Assembly (NCBI RefSeq): GCF_002795265.1
Contig: NZ_CP024870.1
Location: 1,488,001 to 1,552,000 of the forward strand
Direction: 5' to 3'
Length of the DNA stretch: 64,000 bases
Source: Spiroplasma clarkii
GTDB lineage: Bacteria; Bacillota_I; Bacilli_A; Mycoplasmatales; Mycoplasmataceae
The position numbers were made by a program, and so were the translations under genes. This document shows, in pieces, positions 21,487 through 32,661 of this stretch. Below the pieces are notes generated by a model. The model was not told where the DNA came from. It made no database searches and saw only the letters and a program-made list of their open reading frames with translations. Within the stretch, counting starts at the first letter, position 1. Each line of letters begins with the position of its first letter.

Positions 21487-22323
21487 ATGATTTTAAAAAT
21501 TTCTGATATGAATGCCAAAGAGTTGGATTTCTATTATTATTGTCGTAAGAACATTGATATAGTCATAGATAAACCCTTAAATGAAGTTGCTAAAAAATTT
21601 GGCTGTGGAGTTAGTTTTATCTATAGTTTTTTTGAAAAAAATAATATTTTAGGAGTAAAGGACTTTGTCAAAATCTTGGTTGAAGAAAAATGTGCTGATG
21701 ATTTTGAAAAACAACAACTATTAGAGCTAACAACCGACAATAAGCTCTGAAAACCAACTATTGCAACAATTAATGAACTAAAAACTGAATATAGTAATGC
21801 CATTGATCAATATGAAAAGATTGAAATAATTGCTGAATTAATTAATAAGTGTGAGAATGTTTATGGACTAGGTTTTGGTTACTCAGAACTTGCCGTTAAA
21901 GATTTTCTGGGATTTTTAACACATTGTAAAAAATCAGTTCACACTATTAATTATGATTTTAACCATGATATTACAAACTACATTAAACCAAATTCCCTGG
22001 TGATTTTTTACTCAGTTAGATTTATACAAAAAAAATACTCAGATATTATTGAAAAACTCAATCGAATAAAAAATTGTCACTTAGTTTTAGTGACCAATGG
22101 AAGTGTTCAAAATCCAAATATTAGTGTAATTTATCGAATTGAAAATGCAATTAAATACCAAGAGACTTTTGGTGATCTTTATTTTCTCAGTCCTGTAACT
22201 TCATTTTACTTATTTAATACTTTTTTAAAAACTATGGTTTTTGAAAAACATAGAGCTGATTTACTAAATGATCAAGACTTTGTCAATGAATCGATGTCCT
22301 GAGTTGATATCAAAAAATATTAA
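21487..22323 (+). CDS. RpiR/MurR-family transcriptional regulator (278 aa)
   Basis: A sugar-phosphate-responsive regulator. The N-terminal helix-turn-helix (about 1-75) contains NEVAKKFGCGVSFIYSFFEK. The C-terminal SIS domain (about 110-250) has VYGLGFGYSELAVKDF and SLVIFYSVRF, with LVLVTNGS in a following strand. The start at 21487 is chosen because GGAGG lies 7 nt upstream; a longer upstream reading frame runs antisense into the lipoprotein. It is divergent from the lipoprotein-EIIBC-GH38-EIIA-EIIABC operon, so it is its likely local regulator, probably sensing a hexose phosphate. Confidence 0.88.
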
Positions 22324-22340
22324 TTCAAATTACTTAAATA

Positions 22341-22364
22341 AAAAGCCCTATAAATAGGGCTTTT
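22341..22364. terminator. Bidirectional terminator between rpiR-type gene and lipoprotein
   Basis: Perfect AAAAGCCCTA / TAGGGCTTTT inverted repeat between convergent genes, with A-run on one side and T-run on the other. Confidence 0.85.
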
Positions 22365-22380
22365 AGTTATTTTAACAAGT

Positions 22381-24285
22381 TTAATATTTTTCTATAAGTA
22401 TTTGATTACTTATTTTTGAAGCTAAACTAGCATCTGAATATTGTACAATGTAAGATACATCTATGAAATTTAGTTTTAAATTAAAGGCAATTCTGTTTGC
22501 ATTGCTAGAAGAATCTCCTTGTACTAGAGCACCAGGAATCTTGTTTCCTGAAATATTATATGGACTAACAGATTGATCAAATAGCACTGTATTAGATGGT
22601 AATACTCCTCAAATATTTAAATTAAAGGTTCCTTGGAAGCCATTGACTAATACTCATTCTCTTTTGTCAGATAAGTCATCAATTTGTAATGAAAGTATTT
22701 CATTAAGATTTTTGTGTTGTGCTTTATCATTAAGTCACCAGTTTGAATTTAAGTAATCTCAAATGCTTCTACCTCAAGTTTCTCCAGTAGCTCCTCCAGT
22801 AGTAGATATAAAGGCTCGCGGATTACCCTACTCAGGTTATTGAATAACTGAACCCTTTCTTTCTTGAAGACCTCAGATAAATTGAAATCTTTGAATTCCC
22901 CACTCTGTATTTCAATACATTGCTTCTCCAATGTGAGACTCATTAATTGGTTCATTATTTCATGTCTCCCCAGATACTGCTAAAACTCATTCCATGTTGA
23001 TAGTATTTAACTTAACTGAATAATTTTCAGTTACATTAAGTTTAATATTTTGTAGTGCTACACTTCCATTCATGAAGTTATCTCTGTCTAATAAACTTTT
23101 CATTTCTTCATCTTGCACATCAAAATTTGGTTTCTCAGCATAATAATCTTTAAGGTTTTCGTGATAACTATTAATTTGGTCTTTTGCTTCTACATTTAAT
23201 AAATTAAAAATACTGTCATTAACTTGTCTTGATTCATCAGGATCAACAAAATTGTGACTTTGCCCATCAATTAATAGCTCTGAAAATAGTGGTTTGTGGA
23301 GTGGATGGGTTCCACCAGTTTCAGTTTCATAAGTTTCAATAACACTTTCTCCGGTGCTCACTTTTGAATTAAGAGTTTCACTTAAAACCTCAACTTCATC
23401 TAATGAAAATGTTGAATCCTTAAATGTTCCATCTAGATTTACTAAGATTGAGTTTAAGGCTTCATTAAACCTAGTGTTTTCTTGGTAATGTGCTTGCAGT
23501 CTTCAAATTCTAGTGACGTCACTATACATTTCAAACATTTTATATTTCTCAACAACAGGTTCATAAAGAGTACTATGTTTTCATCAAGTTAATTCTTCAT
23601 CTTTGTTATAACTTTCTTGGATTTCTGTGTATATTTCATTAATTTGATCAATGATATTATCAGAATCTGAAATTAATAAGGTTAAATTTGGTGTAAATTC
23701 TTTAGACACCAGTTCACTGTTTATTCCATTATATTTATATGAAATTTTTAAGCTTGCATTTAAGTCTGCTAAAAATAAACTTACAGGGTTGTCTTCACTT
23801 TCTGTAATGCTTCTAGTGTAATTTATTTTGATTGAACTTTTATCAAACTCAATCTTTGAAACTATTGGTCCATTGTTTGTCAAAATATCAAATTCATTTG
23901 ACTTGCTTGAAATATCATTTATAGAAGCTGCTAAATCATTAGTTTCTAAAATTGTGCTTAAATTTTGTGAAATTGCCCCAAGCTGTTCTTCATCAATTTC
24001 TGGGTAGTTTGATTCCTCTGCATCTTTATTAATTCCATTTGCCATTAACTTGGTTCTTGAAAAAGGATGATTGGACCCATCTTTTGCCTCAATATTGAAC
24101 TTTTCAGTACGGTCTGAAAAATGTTCTGTTATTACTTGAGCAATTTTTGCATTAAATTTTGCAATTAAATCTTGTAAACCTGAGCCCTCACCTTCATTTA
24201 CTGGTTTAGCACCACATGCAAGTACTGTAGAGCCAGAACTTGCAACTAGTCCAACTACACCAATAATACTTAATAATTTTTTCAT
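22381..24285 (-). pseudogene. Large lipoprotein paralog with two nonsense codons
   Basis: The start at 24285 has TTTGGAGGGAA before it and encodes MKKLLSIIGVV with lipobox VLAC at about residues 21-24. The reading frame stays open and homologous to the 626-aa lipoprotein, except for two true stops three codons apart: TAA at 22837-22839 and TAG at 22828-22830. There the paralog reads KSIESAELGNP. After the stops the frame continues with GNPRAFISTTGG and the family C-terminus to TAA at 22381. A truncated product of 482 residues could still be made and anchored. Otherwise the gene is dead. The first 482 codons show no other damage, so the stops look recent. Confidence 0.75.
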
Positions 24286-24365
24286 TGTATTCCCTCCAAA
24301 AATATGTCTGGGAACATTAAAAAAATGATAGTATGATATCATAATTATTCCCAAACACTAAATTC

Positions 24366-24371
24366 ATTATA
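24366..24371 (-). promoter_or_regulatory. -10 box of the lipoprotein gene at 24285
   Basis: Minus-strand TATAAT preceded by CACTTTTGGTG, with TTGTAA as a possible -35 at 24387-24392 (15-bp spacer). The string is shared with the paralog promoter at 12231-12236. Confidence 0.55.
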
Positions 24372-24465
24372 CACCAAAAGTGTGAATTACAACGTAAATT
24401 TTTTAGCAGGGATATTTTGGATTGGTTTCTTATTTAAACTATGTTAGTTTAAATTCAGCTAGATC

Positions 24466-25788
24466 TTAAAAGTATTTGATTCCTTTTGTAATTTGGTTTA
24501 TGAAGATTACATAAATGCAAACTACAAAAACAGTGCTGATGATACAAAATGATATGTAATGAGTTTTATTTATCAGTGGGTAAGTCACTCCTGAATCAAT
24601 ATATTTAAAAATAGTGTTATTAAAAATATTTGTATTATTAAATGTTTTAATTAACTCCAGTAGTGCTCTGTCATTGGCATTTCACATGTCTATTAATCTA
24701 TTTACATTGTGAATTGAAATTGTATTAACTATGATTGTTAATAATAATTCAAAAAACAAAATACCAAATTGACAATAAAACATTGTTTTATTAATTTTTA
24801 AGTCCCTAATGTAAACTAGTAAAAAAATTAATGTACTTGAAACTAAAAATCCTGTAACAATAATTGGTAAATAAATTACTGCAAAACCTGAAATGCTTTG
24901 AGTTGAAATATTATTGTAATGACTAGGGTTGATGGTTTTATAAAATAATGGTGCATTATAGGTTCAATCAAAAATTGAACCAGTTAAGGAGTTACCCATT
25001 GAAATAGAAACAATGTAAAAAAGGTGTGGTAATAAAATTACTGCAGACAACATTATTAATCAGATTGCAAAGTTTTTTAGACTACTTGTTGAAAACTTTT
25101 CAAGGAAACCTTGAAACTTGCTTTGTCCAATGCTTTTTTTGATTAATGAGGTTCGCATTTTTTCATTGCTTTCATTGTGAGTTGAACCAGGATTAATTTT
25201 AATTAAAAGTAAATATCAAAAAACTGTAATAAAAATAATTTGGATTAAACTTACCCATCAAGTTAAAATATTGCTACTTCAATTGTAGTTTTTACCAATT
25301 GAAAAGCTTTGCATAAAACTTTGTGATACACTTTTAAGTTCTTCATTGCTGGTCTCTAGTTCTGCAATAAATTGATAGGTGTTAAAAAATTTAGAATAAT
25401 TATACTGACTTATTGTAAATATAATTATTGCAAATAATTTTAAAGAGATAATCAAAATCAGACTCAAATTTTGTAAATTTTTTTTAAACTTTTGCTGATT
25501 CAAAAGTAGTGGAATAAAACCAGTAATAATAAAAGAAATTAAAAATAGACTAAACCCTACTCACATTAATGATTCGATGAGTATTACACTTGGTGAAATT
25601 TTTGATGAGAAATTATCTACAATAACTTGGTAATTTTCTTGGTAGATTTTAATATTTGGATTAGTGTAAAAAATAACAATAAAAGTTAGGGAGGGGATGA
25701 AAATTAAAAAAGTCACAATCAATAACTTAATTGCTTCTTTTTTAAACTTAATCTGACAATTGACTTCTAGATTTAATTTCTCTTTCAT
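24466..25788 (-). CDS. Polytopic membrane protein of unknown function (440 aa)
   Basis: A continuous 440-codon frame with TGA Trp codons. About eight hydrophobic segments are visible: near residues 20-42, 75-97, 110-133, 165-190, 220-245, 270-300, 315-340 and 415-435. Short hydrophilic N- and C-termini are rich in Lys. Loops after the first and third segments are acidic and may lie outside. No transporter motif is recognised. It starts 2 nt after prmC and is the last gene of the tdk-prfA-prmC run, so it is probably co-transcribed, which says little about function. Confidence 0.72.
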
Positions 25789-25790
25789 CT

Positions 25791-26606
25791 TTACACCTCA
25801 CATAAAATAAAATATCTTGGGTTATTGAAATAATCTTTTTTAAACTTAATTTTATATTTGCTTGCATGTTTCTCAAATAAATTTTTGATTGCAGGTTTTT
25901 GCTCGTAACCAAATTCACAAATAATTATGGGTTGATGTAGCTTATAAATTTTTTCTAAATTTTCAAATAATTGTTCATAAAAATATAGCCCTTCAGATTC
26001 TGCAAATAGTGCTAGTTTTGGTTCAAAACTTATGGCTTGATCAGAAACTTCAGTATCACTTTGAGCAATATAAGGTGGATTAATTACTATGAAATCTAAT
26101 TTGTTATTAATTTTAAAAACTGCATCCAAGTAATCTTCACATAGAGTTTGAGCTTGCACTTGGTGTTTTTTTAAATTAATTTCACACACCGCCAATGCTG
26201 GTTTTGAAATATCTGATAAAAATAAATTGATGGTTGGTTCTTTTATCTTCAAACTGATGCCAATGCAGCCAGATCCACAACATAGGTCTAAAACATTTTT
26301 GTTAGCTAAATCAAATTCAAGTGCTGCTTCAACTAATAGTTCTGTTTCAATTCTTGGAATCAAAACCCTTTCATCAACATAGAAATCACTTTCATAAAAG
26401 TACTTGTTGTTAATGACATATGCCACAGGATGATTCTCCTTTATCTTTTCACAAAGTTCATTAAACAAAAGTACTTTATCAGCAGATATCTCATCAGTTA
26501 GTAGTGGCTGCACATCTGGGTTCTTTAAAACATAAAGTATCAATTCATTAAATGTGTTTTTATCTAAAAAGTCTTTACTGTTCTCAAGTAGTTCATAGAT
26601 TTTCAT
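25791..26606 (-). CDS. prmC: Release factor glutamine methyltransferase PrmC (271 aa)
   Basis: Methylates the Gln of the GGQ motif of release factor 1 using S-adenosylmethionine. The SAM-binding motif DLCCGSGCIG lies at 107-116 and the catalytic NPPY at 176-179. The helical N-terminal domain is as usual for HemK/PrmC, and the length is typical. Its start overlaps the stop of prfA by one base (TAATG), giving translational coupling to its own substrate. No other release factor is seen, as expected when UGA codes for Trp. Confidence 0.95.
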   Translation of the reverse strand: MKIYELLENSKDFLDKNTFNELILYVLKNPDVQPLLTDEISADKVLLFNELCEKIKENHPVAYVINNKYFYESDFYVDERVLIPRIETELLVEAALEFDLANKNVLDLCCGSGCIGISLKIKEPTINLFLSDISKPALAVCEINLKKHQVQAQTLCEDYLDAVFKINNKLDFIVINPPYIAQSDTEVSDQAISFEPKLALFAESEGLYFYEQLFENLEKIYKLHQPIIICEFGYEQKPAIKNLFEKHASKYKIKFKKDYFNNPRYFILCEV

Positions 26607-27697
26607 TAGCTATTACTTTCAATTTGGTGAGCAATCAGCTCTTTTTGCTCATTATTAATTAGTTCAATAATAATTTCTTCAATATTTCCTTCCATAACTT
26701 GGTCTAATTTATTCAAAGTTAAGTTTATGCGATGATCTGTTACACGGTTTTGCGCATAATTGTAAGTTCTAATTTTTTCACTTCTAGCACCAGTTCCAAC
26801 TGCAGATTTTCTCATGCTATCAGCTTCAGATTGTTGTTTTTTTAATTCTGCTTCATAAATTTTTGCTCTCAACATTGTCATAGCTTTTTCTTTATTATCA
26901 TGTTGACTTCTTCCATCTTGTGAAGCTGCCACTGCCCCAGTTGGGATGTGGAGAATTCGCACAGCTGAATCTGTAGTATTAACATGTTGACCACCAGCTC
27001 CACTTGAACGATAAGTATCAATTCTTAAATCAGTTGCTTTGATTTCAACTTCAACTTCTGAAACTTCTGGTAACACAGCAACGGTTGCAGTTGAAGTTTG
27101 AATTCTTCCCTTTGATTCAGTCTTTGGAACCCTTTGAACTCTGTGACTTCCAGATTCAAATTTCATTTTTGAATAAACTTTATCCCCTTTAACCACAAAA
27201 GAAATTTGACTAAAACCTCCAACAGTAGATTCATATTGGTCAAGAACATCAATTTTTCAACCATTTTTTTCTGCATACTTTAAATACATTCTAAATAAAT
27301 CTCCAGCAAAAATGTTAGCTTCATCTCCTCCGGCAGCTCCCCTGATTTCAAAAATAACATTTTTATCATCATTTGGATCTTTAGGAAGTAACATGATTTC
27401 AATTTCATCTTCTAAGCTTGGAATTTGAGCTTGAGATTCTTCATACTGAGCTTTGGCAAGTTCCCTCATTTCAGGGTCTTTTTCAGTTTCTAACATTTCT
27501 TTAGCTTCGTTCATTTCACCAAGAATTTTTTTGTAATGTTCATACTTGGTTGCAGTTTCATCTAGATTGGCTCTCTCTTTATTTAATTCAGTCAGCAACT
27601 TGATGTCTGTTAAGTTTTCTTCTTTTAGAAGTTCCATGTCAATCTTTTTAATTCGAGCTAAAATGGTTTCTAAGGCCTCAATAGTTTTTTTGTTCAT
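26606..27697 (-). CDS. prfA: Peptide chain release factor 1 (363 aa)
   Basis: Terminates translation at UAA and UAG. The peptidyl-hydrolysis motif GGQ is at 235-237 in [10 protein letters not shown]. The codon-recognition tripeptide position reads PKT at about 191-193, where RF1 usually has PxT. Length is normal. A single TGA Trp lies at about codon 147 in an otherwise standard RF1. In code-4 bacteria RF2 is dispensable; none occurs in this window. It sits between tdk and prmC, a common Firmicutes and mollicute arrangement. Confidence 0.96.
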
Positions 27698-27706
27698 AAT
27701 TTTCTC

Positions 27707-28303
27707 CTAACTTGGTTTTATATAACAATGACGACACCTTGCTTCATATTTTTCATTTGCAGAAATCACAACCAAAGGTTCATCTTTTTTTGCAGGTACT
27801 CCATCAACAATTCTTTGAGTACGGTTGGCATTGCCTCCACATACATAACAAATTGCTGCAAGTTTGTCTACATATTCTGCCATAAATAATAACCTATCAA
27901 CATTTTTAAATGCATCATTTCGATAATCTTTATCTAAGCCATTTACAATAACCAGTATTCCTTGATCTGCTAGTTCTGAAACAGCATCAACAACTGCCTC
28001 ATCAAAAAATTGAATTTCATCAATTCCAATAACATCAATTTTTTCAGTTTCCTTGTTAATGATGTCTAACATCTCTTTGGTGCTTGCTACAGGAATTGAA
28101 TCAACAATCATTCCTGAGTGTGAAGCTACTTTATCTTCATAATAACGTTGGTCAATTATTGGTTTAAACACTATGACCTTTTGTTTGGCATAGCGATAAC
28201 GTCTAATTCTTCTAATAAATTCTTCAGTTTTACCCGAGAACATACATCCAGTAATTAATTCAATTCAGCCGGGTTTTGTACTTGGATTAATTCTATAACT
28301 CAT
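27707..28303 (-). CDS. tdk: Thymidine kinase (198 aa)
   Basis: Salvage enzyme that phosphorylates thymidine with ATP. The P-loop GCMFSGKT is at 19-26. IGIDEIQFF is the Walker B/lasso region. The structural zinc Cys pairs are CYVCGG and CRHC near the C-terminus. The start at 28303 is chosen over the downstream Met in the P-loop because it restores the full P-loop, reads through one TGA Trp and has a GGGAG ribosome binding site. The stop lies 9 nt before prfA. Confidence 0.95.
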
Positions 28304-28332
28304 AATATTTTTCTCCCCTATTTTTTTGCTAT

Positions 28333-29289
28333 TTACAATTTATTATCTACTAATTTTCTTAAATCAACCATAAGGTTTTCGATTTCTTCAAAATTGTTCA
28401 GCTTTGCACCAGAAGCTAGCATATGTCCGCCTCCATTGTGTTTTACTGCCACCCTATTAATTTCATAATGCCTTGAACGCAATGAAACCTTTATTTTTTC
28501 AGTCTCTAAACTTTCATAAGCAATAAATCAAATTTCAATATCTCTTATACCACTTAAAACTGAGACTGCCCTTTTAACTTCTTCTTCAGTGATATTGTGA
28601 TCTTTTCAATCAGCTAAAGTTATTTTAATGTAAGCAATTGGGTAAGCAGTATCAAATACTGCCATTCCAAAAGCATGATGCAATCATTTTTCAACATCTA
28701 GTTTTTTTAAGTATAATTTATCATAAATTTCTTGTAGATTAATTCCACAATCCATTAAAAAACTAGCACAATTAAATGTTTCTTGATTAGTTTTATTGTA
28801 TAAAAATCTCCCTGAGTCTGTTATTAAACCAAAATATAAATTGGTTGCTGCATCCTTATTAACCTGTAAGTTGCATGCTTGTGCTCATTGAACTATCACC
28901 TGGGTACAAGCAATTGCTTTATCATCAACCAGTTTGTGACTGGCAAAATCATCAACCTCAAGGTGGTGGTCAATTTTAAAAACTTCTTTAACATCATTTT
29001 TGAAAGTAAAATCTATTCTTTCAAAATTAGCAACATCAACAGTAATTAATAAAGCTTGGGCAATAATCTCAGGATTTAATTTTTCTTCATCAACAAAATT
29101 TTTATCACTATTAAATACTTTACCAACCACATAGACTTCTTTCTTAGGGAAATTTGCCAGAATGATTTCCTTTAAACCAAGAGCACTGCCTTGAGCATCT
29201 CAATCTGGTGCAATATGTTTTGCAATAATGATTTTTTGGTAAGCTTCAATTGTTTTTGTAAGTTGTTGTGCTTGTTTTGAATTAATCAT
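28333..29289 (-). CDS. DHH-family phosphoesterase, NrnA-like (318 aa)
   Basis: A cytosolic manganese-dependent phosphoesterase of the DHH/DHHA1 type. Bacterial NrnA members hydrolyse nanoRNA, pAp or cyclic dinucleotide products. H25, D29 and D31 are in KHIAPDWDAQGS, D85 is in VDVANF, and the DHH triad is at 107-109 in KIDHHLEVD. The C-terminal DHHA1 part ends with the substrate-binding block NGGGHMLASGAKL. Length agrees with NrnA (about 310-320). TAGGAGG is the ribosome binding site. The exact substrate cannot be read from sequence. Confidence 0.92.
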
Positions 29290-29297
29290 AATTCCTC

Positions 29298-31142
29298 CTA
29301 ATTAAATTTAAGCAGTGCTGCTTTTGTGATATAAATTTTTATTTTTTTATCCACAGGTTCAGATGATAGAACCAAATATTTATTACCTTGTTGGTCAATA
29401 AAACTTCTTAAATTTTTATCAAGATAGTTTTTGATTTTGGTTTCAGTTACCTCAATGCTTATGTAATCACCCTTGAAATCTTTTTTTGAAAGGTAAAGTT
29501 TACTTGGGTCTAAAACTAGCACTCCTGCTGGTTCCAGTTCAAAGTCTTCAATTTTCATTTTTTTATCTCCGATTTTAAGGTGTTTGTTTTCATAAGTGTA
29601 CTTGATCTTATTTTTACCAGCTAAAAACTTTGCTCCAAAATCATCTCAATGTTGAATTATTATTTCTCCAAGGGTTTTTGGGACAATTTGCCCTGCACTT
29701 AACAAGTAAATAGGTTTTTCTAATTTTGGTACATTGCTTAATTCATCTTCTAAAAAGATTACTGATGTTTTTGTTTGGCAATTTTTTAAAATTTCGGTTG
29801 CCTGCAGTAATTCTTGTGCCTCAGAATTTGATAACTTACTAAATATATCAGAAAAAACTAGATTATCTTTTTTCAAATACATTGCTTGTAAAAATTTAAA
29901 GTAAACAGTATTTAACACTGATCACTTAAACGTTGTTTTAATGAACCCAAAACTTATCTGCAACTCTTTTATTGTATCATCAATTCACTGTCCTGCTTGT
30001 TGATAAACGGTTTGAATTTTTGTTTTTAAACTTTGAACTTGTTCTTTAAACTCTTGTGGATTGCCTTTTTCAATTTCTCCATTCAAAAGGTTATTGTGAT
30101 AGCGGTGCATTCTTTCAACAATTTTACCTCTGATGGTATTGGCTTCATCACTTAATGCATCATAATACATTTTTTCTTGTTTCTTTTTAAATTCAAAACG
30201 TTGATCTCTTGAGATTTCATTTCATTGGAATAACTCATTAATGTGTTTTAATTTACGTTTATGTGATTTAAAAACACTTTTTAAAATCTGTTTGTTTAAA
30301 CTCTTGATAACAAAATTATTACGATAGATTTGTCTTTTTGTTTGACGAACATGAATGTCAATAATTTTCAAGCGTTTTCTTATTACATAACTTTGCTGGT
30401 GAAAAGCCAATTCCTTGGCTAGTTTTTTTTCACTTCTTTGCTTACTTCTTTTAGCATTGTATTCACATGAACATGCTGAATTTAAATCCAAAAATGAGTA
30501 AACCTTATCTCATAGGCTTTCTAAAAATGTTTCCATTAAAACTAAGTTTCTAGTTTTTTCAGATAGCTTATAATAATCCTTAATAATTACTTTCATTCTT
30601 GGGTCAAAGGCATCTCCACTTTCATCAATTGACTTATTGTTAAAAGCACTAATTTGTTCAAAAAACTCATCAAGTCAATTGGTTTCAATCTCAATTGAGG
30701 TTTTGACAAATTTGTCAACAATCTCTTCAACATTATTTCGCATTTCTAGGTCAGTTTGATTATTTTTTGATGAGGCTAAATTTAAATGAGAGTACTTTGC
30801 ATCTAAATAGTTTTCCTTGGCATTGGCATAAAATGCTGAATTCACCAATAGACTTCCATACATTCACAATTTTTCAGGTCATTTTTTAATAAGTTTATCA
30901 CCAGGAGTAATGTTGGCAACTTTACGTTTAGTTCAGTTTTTATTAACCATATCATAACCATCAACTTTAAAAGACCCTGCTTGCAATGGATAGTATCCTT
31001 GTAAAATCTTTTTAAAATTGTTACTTTGAGCCACTTCACTATATAAGATGGTTTTTGTTTCTTGGTCCTTGATTTCAAAATTCAACTCCTGATATAGTTG
31101 TTTTTTAATTAAAAATGTTGCATTCTTTAACTTGATACTCAT
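29298..31142 (-). CDS. Degenerate ABC-ATPase-like protein with large basic insertion (614 aa)
   Basis: One 614-codon frame with several TGA Trp codons. The N-terminus (1-70) has the strand pattern of an ABC ATPase, and IKLKNATF...LYQELNFEIK fits the first sheet. The P-loop position (33-45) reads LYSEVAQSNNFKK, with no GxxGxGK. LQAGSFKVDGYDM follows as in LxxGxIxIDG. Near the C-terminus LSNSEA (437-442) sits where LSGGQ belongs and VIFLEDE (461-467) resembles Walker B. IYLLSAGQIVPKTLGEII then matches the usual end of the domain. Between them lies a Lys/Arg-rich helical insertion of about 360 residues. It looks like an ABC ATPase that lost ATP binding. The start is set by GGAGG upstream. Confidence 0.72.
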
Positions 31143-31192
31143 AAAAATTAGCCTCCATCTTATGCTGTGTTTATTGTATAACATTTTTTAAT

Positions 31193-31219
31193 TAAAACAA
31201 AAAAACCAGTCACCTGGTT
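31193..31219 (-). terminator. Terminator after rpmE
   Basis: Leftward AACCAG GTGA CTGGTT hairpin followed by a long T-run, 17 nt after the rpmE stop. Confidence 0.8.
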
Positions 31220-31235
31220 AGTAGTTTGTCAAACT

Positions 31236-31523
31236 TTACTTATTGTCTTTTGCAGCTTGTTCATTTAGTGCTTTTTGTGCTGCGCTTGCTGCTTCTTTTT
31301 CAGCTGCCTTAGCATCTTTTTTTGCAAATTTTTCTTTGAATTTTTCAACTCTTCCCTCAGCATTGGCAAATGATTGTTTACCAGTGTAGTATGGGTGACA
31401 ATTTGAACAAGTATCAATTCTTACTTCTTCAGCTTTTGTTGATCCTGACATAAATTCATTGCTGCATGTTGTACAAACAAACTTAGCATTGAAATATTGT
31501 GGATGAATGTCTTTTCTTGGCAT
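31236..31523 (-). CDS. rpmE: 50S ribosomal protein L31 (95 aa)
   Basis: Large-subunit ribosomal protein. The opening MPRKDIHPQYF and the zinc-binding Cys pairs CTTC and CSNC, followed by HPYYTGKQ, identify the Cys-containing L31 form. The ATG at 31521-31523 is chosen over an upstream GTG because it gives the family start and lies 7 nt after AAAGGTG. A C-terminal Ala/Lys-rich extension of about 30 residues makes it longer than usual (about 65-75 aa). Confidence 0.95.
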   Translation of the reverse strand: MPRKDIHPQYFNAKFVCTTCSNEFMSGSTKAEEVRIDTCSNCHPYYTGKQSFANAEGRVEKFKEKFAKKDAKAAEKEAASAAQKALNEQAAKDNK

Positions 31524-31657
31524 AGTTTTCACCTTTCCTTTATCAATTAATTTAGTAATACAAAATAAATATTACCATATTTCTTAACAATATTTATATT
31601 TTTTTGCTATATTATTTTACCAATTTTTTTGGACTTTTCACATTAAATTGACAAGAT

Positions 31658-32434
31658 TTATGAAACTTGTTCTTCTTGGTGTTGGATATTTTTAATTAAA
31701 TCAAGTTTTGAAAAATTTATAGTTTTTTTCAAAACTATTAAGAAGAGATTAACTGTGGGTCCAGTTAACACTGTTAATGTAATAGTTCCCACCCCTAAAT
31801 TTGTAATTAAGAAATTCCCTTTACTTTGTCAATCACCAGGAAGAAAAAATCATAAACATAAACCAGGGGCAAAAATTACTAAGTCCATCATAACTCTTGC
31901 AAAACTATAGGGTTTATTGGTTAACTTCTGAAACTCATAACAATAGCTATTAAATGGACCCAACATTATGTTTGCATGAACTCATAAAGCAATTCCAAAA
32001 CAAAAAATTAAAAAGGCACCAACAAAAATTAGGTTTTTAACTTTTTGGTCAAGTTGCTCTTTTAAAAAATCTACTGGTAATACATCATTCAAAAAGACAT
32101 CCATCAAAAAATATGCTAAAACTGCCACAATGATATTTGAAAACAATGTAACCAACATCATTAATAGAGGTTGATAGTTTTTCTCTTTTTTAATACTTTT
32201 AATTGTTTTTGGAAGAGCAAAAATTAAACTCAATATTGTCATAAACAGTAAAACCAGAATAAAAATTATTAAATATTGATTTTGTAGAACTTGATTTAAC
32301 ATTTCTCCAGTTGTTTGATCATAACCTTTTCATAAGGCTGCAATTGTGTAGATTGTAAAGTCCATCTGACTTACACCAAAAGTTGTGGTTTGGTATAGTG
32401 CTACTCCAAAACTACTAACTGGAAAACCAACCAT
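31658..32434 (-). CDS. YczE-like integral membrane protein, N-terminus probably frameshifted (258 aa as read)
   Basis: A membrane protein with about six hydrophobic segments, including ALLMVGFPVSSFGVALY, LNFIIFILVLLFM and LIFCFGIALWVHANIMLGPFN. The last resembles the glycine-rich repeat of YczE/YitT-type proteins of unknown function. The open frame extends upstream only to a TAA near 32490, with ATG at 32434 as first Met. A better start exists at 32513 (MNKIVIKLKQHFKVHW, one TGA), but it is one base out of frame. Deleting one G at about 32461 would join both halves into a smooth 285-residue protein. This is either a frameshift mutation, a sequencing error, or real use of the shorter start. 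Confidence 0.6.
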
Positions 32435-32578
32435 TAGTAATGCAATCCTGACTAAAATACTTCTTCAATGAACTTTGAAATGCTGCTTTAATTTAATAAC
32501 TATTTTATTCATACTTTAACCTCAATATGAGTATATCTCTTATTGATGCAATTATTTAATTGTTTTCAAGAAGCAAAA

Positions 32579-32628
32579 AACACCAACCTGTAACTACAAG
32601 AAAATAAGTTCTTGCTTTGGTTGGTGTT
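32579..32628 (-). terminator. Terminator after fba
   Basis: CACCAACC / GGTTGGTG arms with a second inner pairing CAAGAA/TTCTTG, followed leftward by T-rich sequence. It lies 34 nt after the fba stop. Confidence 0.75.
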
Positions 32629-32661
32629 TAATTAATTTAGAATATGATTTAGTTTTACAAA

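Noticed and set aside
22749-22955. Minus-strand frame between the two parts of the third lipoprotein
   Set aside because: It is in a different frame from the lipoprotein. The homologous protein sequence continues through it in the original frame, apart from the two stop codons.
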